From: Leptobrachium leishanense
Taxonomy: Eukaryota; Chordata; Amphibia; Anura; Megophryidae
Reading direction: 5' to 3'
DNA: 64,000 nt
NCBI GenBank assembly: GCA_009667805.1
Contig: CM019064.1
Span: forward strand, 273,091,662-273,155,661
Below are positions 33,819-46,503 of the stretch, piece by piece. The notes beneath the pieces are model-generated. The model ran no database searches, was not told the DNA's origin, and worked only from the letters and a program-made list of their open reading frames with translations. The translations under genes were made by a program, and so were the position numbers. Position 1 is the stretch's first letter. Every line of letters begins with the position of its first letter.

Positions 33819-33910
33819 AAAAGGGTGGGGAACCTTTTTTCTGCCAAGGGCCATTTGGAGGTTTATAACATCATTCGAGGGCCATACAAAATTAATAACT
33901 TGAAATTTAA

Positions 33911-34990
33911 CCCCTTAAGGACCGCTGACGTACCATGTACGTCCTGACCACGGGTCTCCCTTAGACCTGCGGACACACATGGTACGTCAGCGGCGCCTAA
34001 CCCCCCTCCCGCGCGATACTTACCTCCCTCACTGGATCCCTCGCATATCTGGCAAGGAGGAAGCCTTCCCTCCTGATTTGCATGGGCCGGCGAGCTCGAT
34101 GACGTCACCACGCTGCGTGGTGACGTCATCAGCAGGCGCCCCCATTGAAATCAATGGAGGGAAGGGGGGGCTCCTTCGGAGCCCTCTATCTCCCCACCCA
34201 TTGAAGCTAGGGAGATGCTTTTTGCACCGCTGGAAAGGGGATAGTCTCCCCTTGTCTGTGGTGTATAGCATTAACCATTTCGCTGCTGGGTCGCGTTTCG
34301 GCGCTAATTGGCGCCAAAATGCAATTCGAACCTGGATGGGGGCTGACATCTTGGATGTCAGCCAAGCCTCCAGGTCCCCCCACCCACTGACAACCTCACC
34401 ATATGTGTGAGAATGTCAGTGGGCCAGTTAACCCTCTAGATGCCATGTAGAGATAAGGGGATCCTAAGGATCCCCATATCTCCCGATCCGTGGCAGCTAG
34501 ATGGTCATATTTGACATCATTGGAAAGGCCTGATCATGCCTTTCCAATAATACCAAACATGACCAGGTTTGGTTTAAAAATAAAATTTAAAAAAAAATAA
34601 TAAAAAAATAATAATAAAGAAATAAAATAAAAAAATGTTTGGTTTTTTTAAAGCGCAAAAACATGTAAAAATTGGGTATTTCTAGTATCGGAACAACATT
34701 TTTAAACTATTTAGCTGGGGTCTTTTGGGGATTAAATTACGAAAAAGTGTGTTTTTACCATTTTTTCATCATATTTCATATTTTTCTTTATAGTAAATTA
34801 TTCGATATGATGGAAATAATGGTATTTCTAGAAAGTCCATTTCCTGGCAGGAAAAACGGTGTATAATATGTGTGGGTTGAATAAACGAGTAAGAGGAAAA
34901 TTTGACCTAAACACTAACAGCACAGAAACGTAAAAACAGCAGCGGTCACTAAAGGACGGATTTGTGTAAAACCGCCCGGTCACTAAGGGA
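33911..34990 (+). mobile_element. Family G piggyBac-like element between TTAA sites
   Basis: TTAA at 33907-33910 and 34991-34994. Inner ends are ccccttaaggacc and ggtcactaaggga, an imperfect inverted repeat of the CCY type used by piggyBac elements. The interior has a gacgtaccatgtacgtc hairpin and AT-rich stretch. No transposase in 1.08 kb. Confidence 0.75.
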
Positions 34991-35084
34991 TTAATTAACT
35001 CACCCCTAATGTGAGGCTGGAACTGCTTCTCTTTGGTGAGGTGCGTGATGTTAGCTGGTACAGATGATGTTGCTACTCGGAAAT

Positions 35085-35640
35085 TTCCAGGTTTGTTCCC
35101 CTCCCCGTTTGATTTATTTTACCCACTTCCTCATTTAATTCATTTCACCCCTCCCCATTTAGTTCATTTAACCCCTCCATGTTTAATTCATTTCACCCCT
35201 CCCCATTTAATTCATTTCACACCCCCACTTTAATTTCCCCCTCTCCTCATTTAATTAATTTCACACACACACACCCTTTAATTTCACCACCTCCCCATTT
35301 AATTAATTTGACCCCCTCCTCATTTAATTAGTTTCACCCTCCTTATTTAATTGAATTCACCCTCCCCCTTTAATTTCACCCTCTCCCTATTTAATTCATT
35401 TAACCCCTCCCCATCTAATTCCTTTCACACCCCTCCCCATTTAACTCATGTCACACCCTTTCCATTTAATTATTTTCACCCCCTCCCCATTTAATTAATT
35501 TCACCCCCTCCTCATATAAATTAATTTCACCCCTTCCCCATTTAATTAATTTCATACCCCCTTTAATTTCACCCTTTCCCCATTTAATTAAATTTTACCC
35601 TACCCTCCCCATCTAATTAATTTCACCCTACCCCTTTGAT
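35085..35640. repeat. Pyrimidine-rich imperfect tandem repeat
   Basis: Dozens of units resembling ccctccccatttaattcatt plus tcac, with lengths from about 20 to 27 bases. The strand is almost purine-free between TTAA cores. The LIHFTPPH-type ORF at 35033 is only the repeat. Confidence 0.9.
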
Positions 35641-35659
35641 GCATTTACCCCCCCCCCCA

Positions 35660-35885
35660 CCCGTGGCTCTTTTACCAGACCTTGGCGTGTGGCGAGTTTT
35701 AGAATGAGGGCTGCGTATTATCCCCGCTTCTCTCACTTGCTGAACCGTGCTGGATCTTCCTTCACGCTGTGCCCAGATGAGGGGTGCAGCGTGAAGGAAG
35801 ATCCGACGCATAGCAGTGAGTGAGGGAAGCGTGGATGATCCACGCCCCCTCATTCTACTACTCGCCGCATGCCGAGGTCTGGTAA
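35660..35885. repeat. Imperfect palindrome inside hAT-like element
   Basis: Arms around 35666-35770 and 35785-35885 pair, e.g. ccagaccttggcgtgtggcg with cgccgcatgccgaggtctgg, and ggatcttccttcacgctg with cagcgtgaaggaagatcc. Confidence 0.75.
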
Positions 35886-35996
35886 AAGGGCCGCAGGAAA
35901 GGAAATTTGCATCCCCCTGCTGTGGGGCTCTAAGGACCAGACCAATTGATACCGCGGGCCTTACACAGTTTGCGGGCCAGACGTTCCCCATCCCTG

Positions 35997-36428
35997 CTTT
36001 AAGAGAAGGATATGTACTTGGAATATAATGCCTTTAACACTTCTCTAGAGGCACTGCGAGTTTCAAGAACCTTATGAGCTCTATCACATTAATTCAGGGT
36101 CCAGTGATCATTTCAGATGTTGGTTAAAGGAACACTCTACTGCGAGTACTTTGTGTCCTTTTTTTTGCCCTTAAATAATTGGGCAGAGGCTATCAGCAAT
36201 TTCTGGAACCATGCTCCACTACTTGTTGTATCATTCAAAATAGGTTAAAGAGGATAGATACAGCTGGAGTAAAATAGCAAATTATTTTCCAAGCCAGAAT
36301 TTCAGCCTAACTGGTTAGACAGAATGAGAAATAAATCACATTCTTGCCTGCAGCAACTTTAACACCAAGGGCTATTTACTTTCCATTGCTGTGTCTTATG
36401 ACGTATTCCTCAAATATTGAACATATGA
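35997..36428. other. Spacer, nothing recognised
   Basis: No repeat or ORF supported. Confidence 0.5.
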
Positions 36429-37420
36429 GGGGTTATTCAGAAAGCGACGAACTTGCCAGTGAATTGCACCGAACGGTGAATTTCGTGGCAGTTTGTCTAT
36501 TCACTAAACTGTCAATTCGCCAAAAACTGGCGAATTGACAGCGAAATATGGTGCAGTTCGCCGCAATTCGTTGATCTTCGGCAACAGCTAAATTGTCCCA
36601 TTGGATTCAACGTAAAAAAAATATTATTGTTTTCATTTTTTTTTATTCAACTCTTTATTATTTTACATTTTCAGCAAACTGCCCTTTCATTTATTTATTT
36701 ATTTATTTTGAACACCTTTATGTATTTTTTATATATTATTTTAGACAAAATTTTTGAATCCCAGTTTTTTTAAAAGGTGTTTTCATAGGCTAGTGTCAGA
36801 TGAGCGTCTTTGGAGAGCGGAAGGACCGTCCATGAGAGTGGACGTTCCTTCCACTCGACACCCGTCTGGCCACCTCGCTGAGCGCTCTCAGCGCTTGAAG
36901 GCTTGATCCTCCTATGGAGAATCGCGCTTTGCAGCTCCGTCAACGTCCGTCCTGGCACTTTGCTGGAGAGGCTTGGATAACAGACACTTGTTGCGTGTGC
37001 ATTTCATGTGCATGCACAAGCGTGTACAAGCGTGTGACCGGCCCCATTGCAGCGTCAAAAGGCAGCGACGGATGTCGGTAAGCACGTCAGTACGTGTGCA
37101 CATAGCCGCGCTCGTCTGACGCTGGACTAATTCTGTAGCAGACCTTTTTATTATTTTTTATAGGACCTTTTTTATTATAAAGACACATTTTAATGCATGT
37201 TTATTGGTTTAAACACCTATTAGAAGAATAGCAGAGTTCCATTGTTTTTCTTTTTCTGCAGTTCAGCAGTCAGTTCGGCAGCATCTGGAGACTCCATGTT
37301 CAGCTCACTTCGGGGTCCCTGTGGTGAATAGTGAATTCACCAGAGGGTTGGGGAAATGGAAACGCCGAAGCACGCCGAACAAGAAAGCACTGAAATTTCG
37401 GTGCTTTCTGAATAACCCCT
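36429..37420 (+). mobile_element. Family A element with nested C MITE
   Basis: From ggggttattcagaaagcgac to cggtgctttctgaataaccc. The centre is interrupted by a family C MITE (36786-37128). Confidence 0.7.
36786..37128. mobile_element. Family C MITE, diverged copy
   Basis: Ends taggctagtgtcagatgagc and gctcgtctgacgctggacta, inverted. CG-rich palindromic interior like 22975-23398 but shorter. Confidence 0.7.
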
Positions 37421-37799
37421 TTTGTTTTCTACAAATGTCCCTTTCAGGTCTTGACAAGAGATAAATGCCCCATAGTCAGAAATGTAATTCTTCTTTTGTT
37501 TGATTGGACTAAGTTCTTTTTTTAAAAAAATTTACCAATCCCTGGTATGCTTAAGCCATCGTGTTTTTACATGTTGTTTATTGAAGCCGAGAGCTTTGTG
37601 TGAAAATGTCTATTTCAAATATTCAAACAGTGCAAGTAATTGTTGGGTGGGGGAAACATTAACTTTGCTATTGATCAAAGCATAGATACTATCAGCAAAA
37701 TACAAAAAAGAAGTAAAGCAGAGTATAGGATTGTGCTTGTGAATGTTCCTAATTACTTTCAGAGAAATAGTGTAGGGGTTATTCACTAACCACCATTCT
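37421..37799. other. Spacer
   Basis: Nothing recognised apart from an isolated ggggttattcac at 37775 that may be a stub of family A or E. Confidence 0.4.
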
Positions 37800-38770
37800 T
37801 TAACCCCTTAAGGCAATTTTATGAGTTCAGCAGTCTTCAAAAAGTAGAAGTGTGCGGAGCTCATTTTGACGGATTTTCCTCATCATGTTTAAACGCGATT
37901 TGAAGTCTCGTTTTATTGTACGACCCAGACATATTATATATCTTTTTATTCGGCAGACTCAGCAGATTCATAATCTATCATTATAATATTATATGTGTAC
38001 GTCATGCCCTGCCAGAATGTTATAACAAAAAATGTAAAAGAAAATGTGAATTTGCAATAAAATTTCAGTCACCCACAGTGTGTAACGTATTTTTTTTCCA
38101 CATTTTATCATCCAAGCCTTTGCGGTTATATATTCTATGGGGTAGGCTTTGGAGGGGGAATTATGTGATTTTATCTAAAACCCCCCCCAAAAAAAATTAG
38201 TGCAGCATCATTGTTCGCATCATAATTGAAATGTCAACAATAATGCCGCATTAATAAAAAAACCACCTTTTTATTTTTTTAAATTTCTTTATTGTTTTAT
38301 CATTTTTATTTTTATTTTTTTAAATTTTATTTTTACTTTTAACATGGTCATGCTCTGGCCTTTCGAATGACACCAACCGTGACCCTCTAGCTGCGATCGT
38401 TCAGGAGATATGGGGGTTCAAAGGAACCCCCTATCTCACCATGGAATTTCCTTGGCAGCTAGGGGTTCCCACGCCTGATGACGCCAGTGGACGTGGGGAG
38501 ACCCGGAGGTGGGGCTGCCACCCAAGATGGTGGCCCCCACCTGAAAAAGGCTATGATCTGGCGCAGATTGGTGCCGGATCGTGGCCTTACTAGCAAGGGG
38601 TTAATGCCATACTTCCCTGGAAAGGTCAGACTGTGATCTTTCCAGGGATGCCTGGCATTAGCAGCTAGCCCTCCACGATGGGGAGATAGAGGGATCCAAA
38701 GGATCACCCCTCCCATTCAGGCGCTCTCCCTGCTCTGGCAGGGGATGCCTGAAACTGACGTCATCTCCTC
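37800..38770. mobile_element. Family G (piggyBac-like) copy
   Basis: Starts TTAACCCCTTAAGG at 37800. Shares cgacccagacatattatata, the ctcatcatgtttaaacgcga block and the T-rich run with other G copies. The right end is not resolved and is near 38770. No transposase. Confidence 0.6.
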
Positions 38771-39337
38771 CAAGACAACCAGGTAAAAGATCTTGTTACT
38801 GAATAATAACGAAAGGAGGGCTAAATATTACAATGACTGTGATCGGCAAAGTGTCCCTATGTAGTGTTTGTGACCCAGCATGATATCTCAGAATGAAAGC
38901 TTTACCGGAAATGAAACAACAGCTACACTTTCCTATTTAGAGGTGGGTGTGTTTGCCTAGAAGGGATTAGCTCTGCCACCTTTATGATCACATTTAGTAA
39001 TATAATCCGTGTACATTCGACAAGCCAATAATTTGTTGCATTACAATTTACCAGAGGGAAAGAGCAAACAATGCTACCCATTAACACAGTATAATTTTGC
39101 TTTTCATGGTAAGCCTTTTGTAACCCACAAATCCTGCAGGCACTATAAGGTGATTCAATAGAAAATGTAAGCAGATGCTGCAGAAGAGGTTTTAGTGTTG
39201 ATGGAAATCCTTCTGAATAATAAATGTACCTAAACATGAAACTATTTTTAGAAATTTTAGTGAACAGTTGGCCCTAAATAACCTGATGTTTGCAGGAGAC
39301 CTAATCATTTTAGATGTGTAGTACATGAACTAGGAGT
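38771..39337. other. Spacer, nothing recognised
   Basis: No repeat or ORF supported. Confidence 0.5.
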
Positions 39338-39626
39338 TAGGCCCCGTTCAAACTGTGCGATTTGAAAATCGCACGTTTTTTCACGCGTTTTTCATATTCG
39401 CAACGTCGCGCGATAATGTTGCGCGATGTTGAGATTTTGCAAAACACCACCAATGGAAATCTCAAAATCGCAAAATGCAAATCGCAAAAAAAGGGTCATG
39501 TACCAGTGACATGCTACAGCTCCATTGAAATGCATTGGAGATGCTACATAGTGCGACATCGAGTGGATTTTGCCACGATTTTGCGGCAAAATCCGCGCGA
39601 TAAATCACACAGTGTGAACGGGCCTA
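39338..39626. mobile_element. Family D MITE, 289 bp
   Basis: Ends taggccccgttcaaactgtg and cacagtgtgaacgggccta are inverted repeats. The interior is a series of CG-rich short palindromes (gaaaatcgcacg, tcgcgcgataa). Non-coding. Confidence 0.8.
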
Positions 39627-40283
39627 AATAAGAATTTAGATGCCATATGAAACCAAATAAACAGAATTTTGTCAGCTGATAGTCTAAGCTACTTCTTGGT
39701 GTATCATCAGTTGCCTACAAGGGGAACTCTTCTACTAATGAAGTACATGACTAGAAGACATGTATGTGGTAGTCATCTTCTCAGACTAAACAGTTGGTCC
39801 ACTTCAGTCCGTTGGAGCATCATCGGACCATTGATACGTTATATATCCCAAATTTGGACAAAATGTTTTTAAAAAATCTATTTATTGCTGGTTAAGAGCC
39901 TGAGCACATGCATGTTAGCATGTTTCTACTTAAATACTTAATTATTTAACTAAACCCTCACCCTTTGAAAGCATATGTGGATTTAATTAGTAGAATGGGT
40001 GAGCTGCTGAGAAGCCAACCTGTTCCTAAACAACACAGGCAATACTGATAGGGGAACTCTTTTACCCCATGAGCTCCACCTAGTTTGGCCAGTGATTGGG
40101 GGTTAAATCAGAGGAAGAGAAGCAGTGGACCGGCCATGATATAACCCCTCACCAGCTAGCCATGAGTATAGTAGGGAGTTTAGAATTAAATTTGCATAAT
40201 ACAGAAAAAAATGTGTCGTGCCTGATCCCCACTGGGGCAGCTGCAACTACGAGATGTATCCAGCTCAGTAACATGTATAAAAC
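39627..40283. other. Spacer, nothing recognised
   Basis: No repeat or ORF supported. Confidence 0.5.
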
Positions 40284-40287
40284 TTAA

Positions 40288-40862
40288 CCCCTTCACTGCT
40301 GATGACGTGTGGGACACGTCCTCATTGACTCCCGCTATATGCGGAGGACGTGCCCCACACGTCATCCGCTCAGCGGGAGCCCGGAGAGATACTCACCTCT
40401 CTCCTCCGGGGTCCAGCAGCGGTCTGACATGCCCGAAGTCAGACGCGTCATTTAACACTTTCGCTGCTGAGGCATTTCTCGCCTGTGTGCTGAGCTCATT
40501 TTTACTGGTTTCGCTCATCATGTTAAAGCGCGTTTTGAAGCCTTATTTTATTATATGACCCAGACATATTATATATTGTTCTTTCCGGCAGACTGTGCAG
40601 ATTCATAATATATCATTATTATATGTATACGTCATGTCCTGTCTGTATATTATAACAAAAAATGCAATAAAATTAGAATTTTCAAAAATTTACAATGTAT
40701 AAAGTGCTTTTTTTCACATTTTAACATTCAAGCATTTGCGGTTATATTTTCTATGGGTTGCGCTTGTCCCGGCTGATTGCTGCCTCCTGTGCTAGAACGC
40801 GTCCATAGCACAGGAGGTGCACTTGGCAGGACGCGCTGAGCGCGTCCTTAGCAGCCGAGTGG
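40288..40862 (+). mobile_element. Family G element between TTAA sites, 575 bp
   Basis: TTAA at 40284-40287 and 40863-40866. Ends are ccccttcactgctgatgacg and cttagcagccgagtgg. A gacgtgtgggacacgtcctc hairpin lies near the left end. The interior shares the gacccagacatattatatat block with the other copies. Non-coding. Confidence 0.72.
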
Positions 40863-40866
40863 TTAA

Positions 40867-42299
40867 GGGCCACCCCAAGTAAATGATGTCATTGCGCCAT
40901 GCGCGATGATGTCATTTTCGGGCGACCCCTGGACATCGCACAGAAGGGGGGGATCCTTTTGGGAGGTCGCAGTTGCTCAAACCAGGCACCGCTTAAAGGG
41001 GAGAGTCTCCCCTTTTAAGCGGTGCCTGGTTTTAACCCCTCACATACCGGGCTACGATACAGCGCCATCCAGTGCTGCGTCGCAATCTAGCTCTGGTGGG
41101 GGCCGCCATCTTTGATGGCGGCTCCACCTCCGGGTCCCTCCTGGCTACCTAACGTCATCGTACATGGTGCAATGATGTCAGTTAGCCAGGGAACCCCTAT
41201 CTGCCTGGGGATTTCCCAAGGAAATCCCCTGGTGGAGATATGGGGGTTCAAATTAACTCCCTATCTCCCGAACCATGGCAGCTAGGGGGTCATGTAGGGT
41301 ATAATTTGAAAGGCCTGAGCATGGCCTTTTGAATGATACTAAACAAGACCAGGTGCAAAGTAAAAATAAAATTTAAAAAAAATAAATAATAAAAATAAGC
41401 ATATTTTTTTTTGTGTGTTGTTTTTATTAATGCAGCAATATTGTTCACATTTCAATTATAATGTGAACAATGATGCTGCACTAATGATTTTTTTCTATGG
41501 GGTGCATTTGCTAAAATCATGTAATTCCCCCAAAAAATGTAACAAGTCCCCATTTCTAATTTTTGTACAAGCGCACCCCATAGAAAATATAACCGCAAAC
41601 CCTCATGTGATAATGTGAAAAAAAAACCTTTACACGCTGTAGATGATTAAAAATTCAAATTTTATTGCATTTTTTTGTTATAATATACAGACAGGACATG
41701 ACGTATACATATAATAATGATATATTATGAATCTGCCGAATCTTCCGGAAAGAACGATATATTATATGTCTGGGTCAAATAATAAAATGTGGCTTCAAAT
41801 CGCTTTTAATCACTTCGCTGCGGCGGACGCGCTCAGCGCGTCCAACCGCATGTCACGTTCCATGCGGTGGACGCGCTGAGCACGTCCAGCCTTTGGGGTC
41901 AGCGTTCGGCCAGGTTCCGGCCAATCGCTGGCCCCCCCGGTGCAGGCTGACATCCTCGATGTCAGCCCAGCATCCGGAACTGCCGCCGGGCTAATTAGGT
42001 GTCATCGCGGGGGCGCGATGACACCTAATTCAGGCGCCCCCCGCATGTGCGGAGGAGGCGCCTGAAAGGGAGGGGGGGAGGTCCTTCGGACCTCTCTCCC
42101 TCCCGATCGGCGGCATTTCGGGGGTTAACCCAGGCACCATTTGGAAGGGCACAGCCTGCCCTTCTAAATGGTACCTGGCATTAACCCCTGGGGAGCCGGA
42201 TCACGAATCAGCGCTGAAAAGCGCCGGTTCGTGATCCTTTCCCGGAGCTGGCCGACATCTTGGATGTCGGCCAAGCCTCCGGGAACTCCCCCTGAGGAC
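40867..42299. mobile_element. Family G fragments, rearranged
   Basis: Contains reverse copies of the tacagacaggacatgacgta and atattatatgtctgggtc blocks (41690-41780), cgctcagcgcgtcc hairpins (41825-41890) and ggctgacatcctcgatgtca-type blocks (41945, 42245). Several copies seem to be joined or nested. I could not fix their borders. Confidence 0.5.
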
Positions 42300-42720
42300 T
42301 GGCGTCATCGTGCATAGCACGACTGATGAAACTCGCAGGCTAGCGAGGGAAACGCGTCTCGGACTTATTCCATTTACTTTCTTTTAATCCGTTTTATTTA
42401 CCTTTTATTTTTTATCCTTTGTTAAAACATTTTTTGTCTTTTAATAATAAATCCCTTTTTTTCCAACACCACTTGGAAGCGGATATATATATTTTTTATC
42501 CTTTTTTATCCCTTAATTTTAAAAAACAGCTGCTTTCCTTGACAGACCGGAACGCACTACCATCCTACCATCACCGTTTTAAGGGTAGGACCCCCCACGG
42601 ATAAAGTGGTCCTCTGCCCGAATACTGAGCCACCCGCTGGGAGGCTCAGCAACACGTGAGTAATTCCAAGTCAGAATATATATATGCTCACATGTCAACG
42701 GTATTGTGCTATGTATGCCT
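42300..42720 (+). mobile_element. Penelope/retrozyme-like terminal repeat with hammerhead
   Basis: A hammerhead core at 42317-42364 is followed by an AT-rich stretch with AATAAA at 42444 and then unique sequence (cggaacgcactaccatccta). Core, AATAAA, body is the same order as in the minus copies at 31.7 kb and 4.8 kb. There is no coding region. Confidence 0.45.
42317..42364 (+). ncRNA. Hammerhead ribozyme motif, palindromic stem III
   Basis: CTGATGA (42323-42329), stem II CTCGC/GCGAG (42332-42336, 42343-42347), GAA (42349-42351), stem III ACGCGT (42352-42357) and a cut site after C42358. Stem III has no loop, so a dimer would be needed, as in other short-stem III hammerheads. Stem I is only 3 bp (CGA/TCG). 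Confidence 0.6.
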
Positions 42721-44640
42721 TCCTTCTTTTTTGAGGTTACTGCATTTGTGAAAACTAGAACACGATACCATCTATCTATAACTGAGATCCATTTGATGGG
42801 AGAAGCCCCCCATAGAGGCTTATCTGCATTTTACACGAACCTATTGGTTCCCCGTTTGTGAGTGGTTCAACTTCCCTCTATATTTGATTTCAATGCATAT
42901 ACAGTATTGCACAATCGTTTTTTATCTTTCATTTTAGTGGAAATATCGAACCCAGCAAAACACCCTGCAACCTGTTTTGTGCAAGAAATTTCACTTATAC
43001 ATTTTGTCTGCGCTCCCTAAGAATACGTTTGTATTTTTCCATATATGGTCTATAAGGGTGAGGGACACACCTTATGGTGAGCTGCATGATCACACAACCT
43101 TCTTTCCACACAAATTTCGATATATCACTACTTAGCGCCGAGCACTGTAACATCTAAAGGTGTTATATACAACTTAAAACTTCAATGGCCATTCAAGTAA
43201 ACAAAAACCTCTAATTGTGTTTTGTTTCACATGGTGTTATTGGGCTAAGCGCAGATGAAACACTTTTTTTCTTCTTAGATTTAAATTTAATGAAACTTTA
43301 TCTGAGCTCGTGGGGGGCACTAACACAGACCAACTTTCGTTGTAGTATGTAATGCCTTTCTATACAAAATTGTTTTATTCTGCTCCAATTATTGCATGAA
43401 AGTAAAATTATGCAGAGAAATAGTTTGTAGAGTTAAATGCCTGACAACCGACTGACTTCAATAAAGCCTTGAACTGCCTGAAAACCTTTATGGGGAATGA
43501 GAACAAACTCACAGCTGTAGTCCAGTTTTAGTGACATATTTGCGACCTGTTCTGCAAGTTTAGAGGCAGCGCATTGGACTGGTTTATCCCACTATTGCCA
43601 GCCTCTCCTAAAAAGTTCAAAGAACATCACCCTAGGCTTGGCCCGGGACACTTCGTTTTTGTTTATGTCACAGAAATGTAACACTAATGAATAATGAACT
43701 ACTTATATTACAGATATTTCAGACAGATATGCAGATCTTCTAAAACATAAAGGCCTACTTTTGTTATCTGTTCCTTTTGTCTAAAGCAGTCACATACACA
43801 TCTGCCATAACATGAGTAATCAGGAAGCAGACGTAAGAGTAAAGCAACAGTTCTCCCTCATTGAAACGGACCAATTTTCATATTTGGTTAGTAGTAATGC
43901 CTGTTTGTTTTTGTTTTTTAATTAAATTGAAGCATTGAGTCAGTTCTTCTCATGCGTAAAGGCTACTATTGAAGATCTGTGAGAAGACCAGCTAGTGGAT
44001 AAAGCCCTTTTTGACCTTCACACCTACACATCCCCCAACTACTGTAATCTACAGTTCTCCTTATCACATGACCTATTTCAGAAATACTCTTAATCGTTTA
44101 ACATTTTTGCAATGGCTGAAAGCAGGACTTCCTCCCTATCAATGAATAGAGCTGTCAGCCTAGGGTGGTTGTGTTGTTTCCATAAAGAGAATAATTCCAG
44201 AATGACTTCAAATGCATATTAAAAAATAATACTAATATAATAATACTATAAATAATAAGACCACTACAGTGTTTTTTTGCAGAACAGCTTTAGTCTGTAA
44301 TATATACTTCTTAATGGCAATTTGTTGGTGAAGGAGAATAAACATCTATGTACTTGACACTGGGCTCTGCTATACGCTTGGCTTTCATTGGTTAACACTT
44401 TTAAAACATGAACTGCTCAATTGATCCAAAGAGAACAATTGTGACAAATATAAATGTAAATGCTGTTGAAATGCACTGTACATACGCTCTAGCAGTTTCA
44501 AACATTTTGTACACTCTTACTTCCTTAGATTCAAACCGCAAGATAGTTAATTTTAAGCAACATATTTTACTAGCTCGTGAAGAGTACACTCATTTCCCTT
44601 TTGTGGTTCTGAAGATACAGCCTTTAAAAGATTCTGGGCT
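42721..44640. other. Spacer, nothing recognised
   Basis: Nearly 2 kb of AT-rich sequence without ORFs above 60 aa of any note, repeats or terminal inverted repeats. The longest span in the window without a repeat I can name. Confidence 0.5.
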
Positions 44641-44810
44641 CTATTCCATAGTTGGTGCTAATGTTGCATCTCAATATGTAATCATTAGCGCTACGACTAG
44701 TAATTTTAACGTCTGGCATCAATATTCCATTACTGTACCTAGCGACTCCTATACTTAACATGGGGAGCAAAATCAGTTTTTAGCAGCTCGACAAGTGAGG
44801 TACAGTTACA
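44641..44810. mobile_element. Family B fragment
   Basis: Contains gctctattccatagttggtg and cctatacttaacatggggag, as at 22855 and 20900. Confidence 0.5.
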
Positions 44811-44888
44811 TTTACAGTTACAAGTATTTATAAAGCGCAAACAAATTCCTTAGCGCTGTACAATGGGAGAAACGGAATAACAAATATA

Positions 44889-46503
44889 CAGTTGTGTTCA
44901 AAATTATTCAACCCCCACTGAAATTGAGTGTTTTGGCCAGTTTGACATTGATTTTGATCATTCAGTCATCTTGCTTACAATTAAATCAAAGAGGCACGTG
45001 TAGGTCAGACAAATATAACATAACATTTATAATGAAATAACCACAAATGTCTTTTCTGTGCTCACATCATTATCAGTTTTATTCAACCCCCAAGTGACAT
45101 TCAATCTTAGTACTTAGTACAACATCCTTTTACAGTTATAACAGCTTTTAAACGTGAAGCATAGCTTGACACAAGTGTCTTGCAGCGATCTACGGGTATC
45201 TTCGCCCACTCGTCATGGGCAAAAGCCTCCAGTTCAGTCACATTCTTATGCTTGCGCACTGCAACTGCTTTCTTTAAGTCCCACCAGAGGTTCTCAATCG
45301 GATTTAAGTCAGTTGACTGCGATGGCCACTCCAAAATGTTCCAGCCTTTAATCTGCAACCATGCTCTAGTGGACTTGGAGGTATGCTTGGGATCATTGTC
45401 CTGTTGAAAGGTCCAACGTCTCCCAAGCCTCAGGTTTGTGACGGACTGCATCACATTGTCATCCAATATCTCCTGGTACTGAAGAGAATTCATGGTACCT
45501 TGCACACGCTGAAGCTTCCCTGTACCTGCAGAAGCAAAACAGCCCCAAAGCATGATTGACCCCCGCCATGCTTCACAGTAGGCAAGGTGTTCTTTTCTTC
45601 ATAGGCCTTGTTCTTCCTCCTCCAAACATAGCGTTGATCCATGGCCCAAACAGTTCTAATTTTGTTTCATCAGTCCACAGAACACTATCCCAAAACTTCT
45701 GTGGTTTGTCCACATGACTTTTGGCATACTGCAGTCGACTCTTCTTATTCTTTGGAGACCGCAAGGGGGTGCGCCTGGGAGTTCTGGCATGGAGGCCTTC
45801 ATTACGCAGTGTGCGCCGTATTGTCTGACCTGAAACTTCAGTACCCACATCTGACAAATCTTTTCTCAGTTCCTCAGCAGTCACACGGGGACTTTTCTCC
45901 ACTCTACGCTTCAGGTAGCGCACAGCAGTCAAAGTCAGCATTTTCTTTCTGCCACGACCAGGTAGCGTTTCAACAGTGCCCTTTGCCTTGAATTTGCGAA
46001 TGATGCTTCCTATGGTCTTTCTTGGTATGTTTAACATCTTTGCAATCTTCTTATAGCCATTGCCCTTCCTGTGAAGAGTAATCACCTCTTCTCTTGTCTT
46101 CCTGGACCATTCTCTTGACTTCACCATGTTTGTAACCACACCAGTAAATGTCTAGAAGGAGCTGAGTATCACAGTCATTTTAAAGCTGCCTAATTGGTGC
46201 TTATTATGCTTTATTGCTGCTCCGTGACATCCACAGGTGTTTTCAATACCTGATTGAAAACACTTGAATGAACCTCTGTTCTTCAGAGTGGTAGTCTTTA
46301 AGGGGTTGAATAATTGTGTCAATGAAGAATTCACAAAAGAAACATTTACTACTGTATTACAAAACCAATTGATGTCATTTTAGTTGCATATGGTTCTTTA
46401 AAAAGTCCTTGTAGGATTTCATTCTGAATACAATTACAAATGTACACTAAATTCCCTAAAACCCTTTACAGCATTGGGGGTTGAATAATTTTGAACACAA
46501 CTG
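44889..46503 (-). mobile_element. Tc1-like transposon, near-identical second copy
   Basis: Terminal repeats, IR/DR layout and TA flanks (44887-44888, 46504-46505) match the element at 13419-15035. At 1615 bp it is two bases shorter, in line with two 1-base deletions in the coding region. It sits in a LINE tail. Confidence 0.96.
45107..46139 (-). pseudogene. Tc1-like transposase, two 1-base deletions
   Basis: The same 344-aa protein as at 13637-14671, broken after LELFGP by loss of one G in the run at 45642-45648 and again by a 1-base loss near 45558-45562. Between these the frame is out; downstream the frame from LWGCFASAG to the CCTKY end is correct. The residues around the catalytic Glu (NPIENLW) are canonical here. 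The catalytic triad is otherwise kept. The two lesions are recent, since few other differences separate the copies. Confidence 0.95.

Larger units (their letters stand above)
33819..35996. mobile_element. hAT-like non-autonomous element with nested inserts
   Basis: Left end aagggtggggaacctttttt with gccaagggccatttgg, and right end cgggccagacgttccccatc plus cctg, are the inverted ends of a known vertebrate hAT-type MITE pattern. A piggyBac-like G element (33911-34990) and a pyrimidine-rich tandem repeat (35085-35640) lie inside. An 8-bp target duplication is expected for hAT but not clear here. Confidence 0.6.

Noticed and set aside
33979..34410. 143-aa ORF, and 106-aa ORF on the opposite strand
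   Set aside because: Both lie in the GC-rich end of a piggyBac-like element and are not kept in other copies.
35033..35233. ORF with repeated LIHFTPPH
   Set aside because: Translation of a pyrimidine-rich tandem repeat; no sign of selection as protein.
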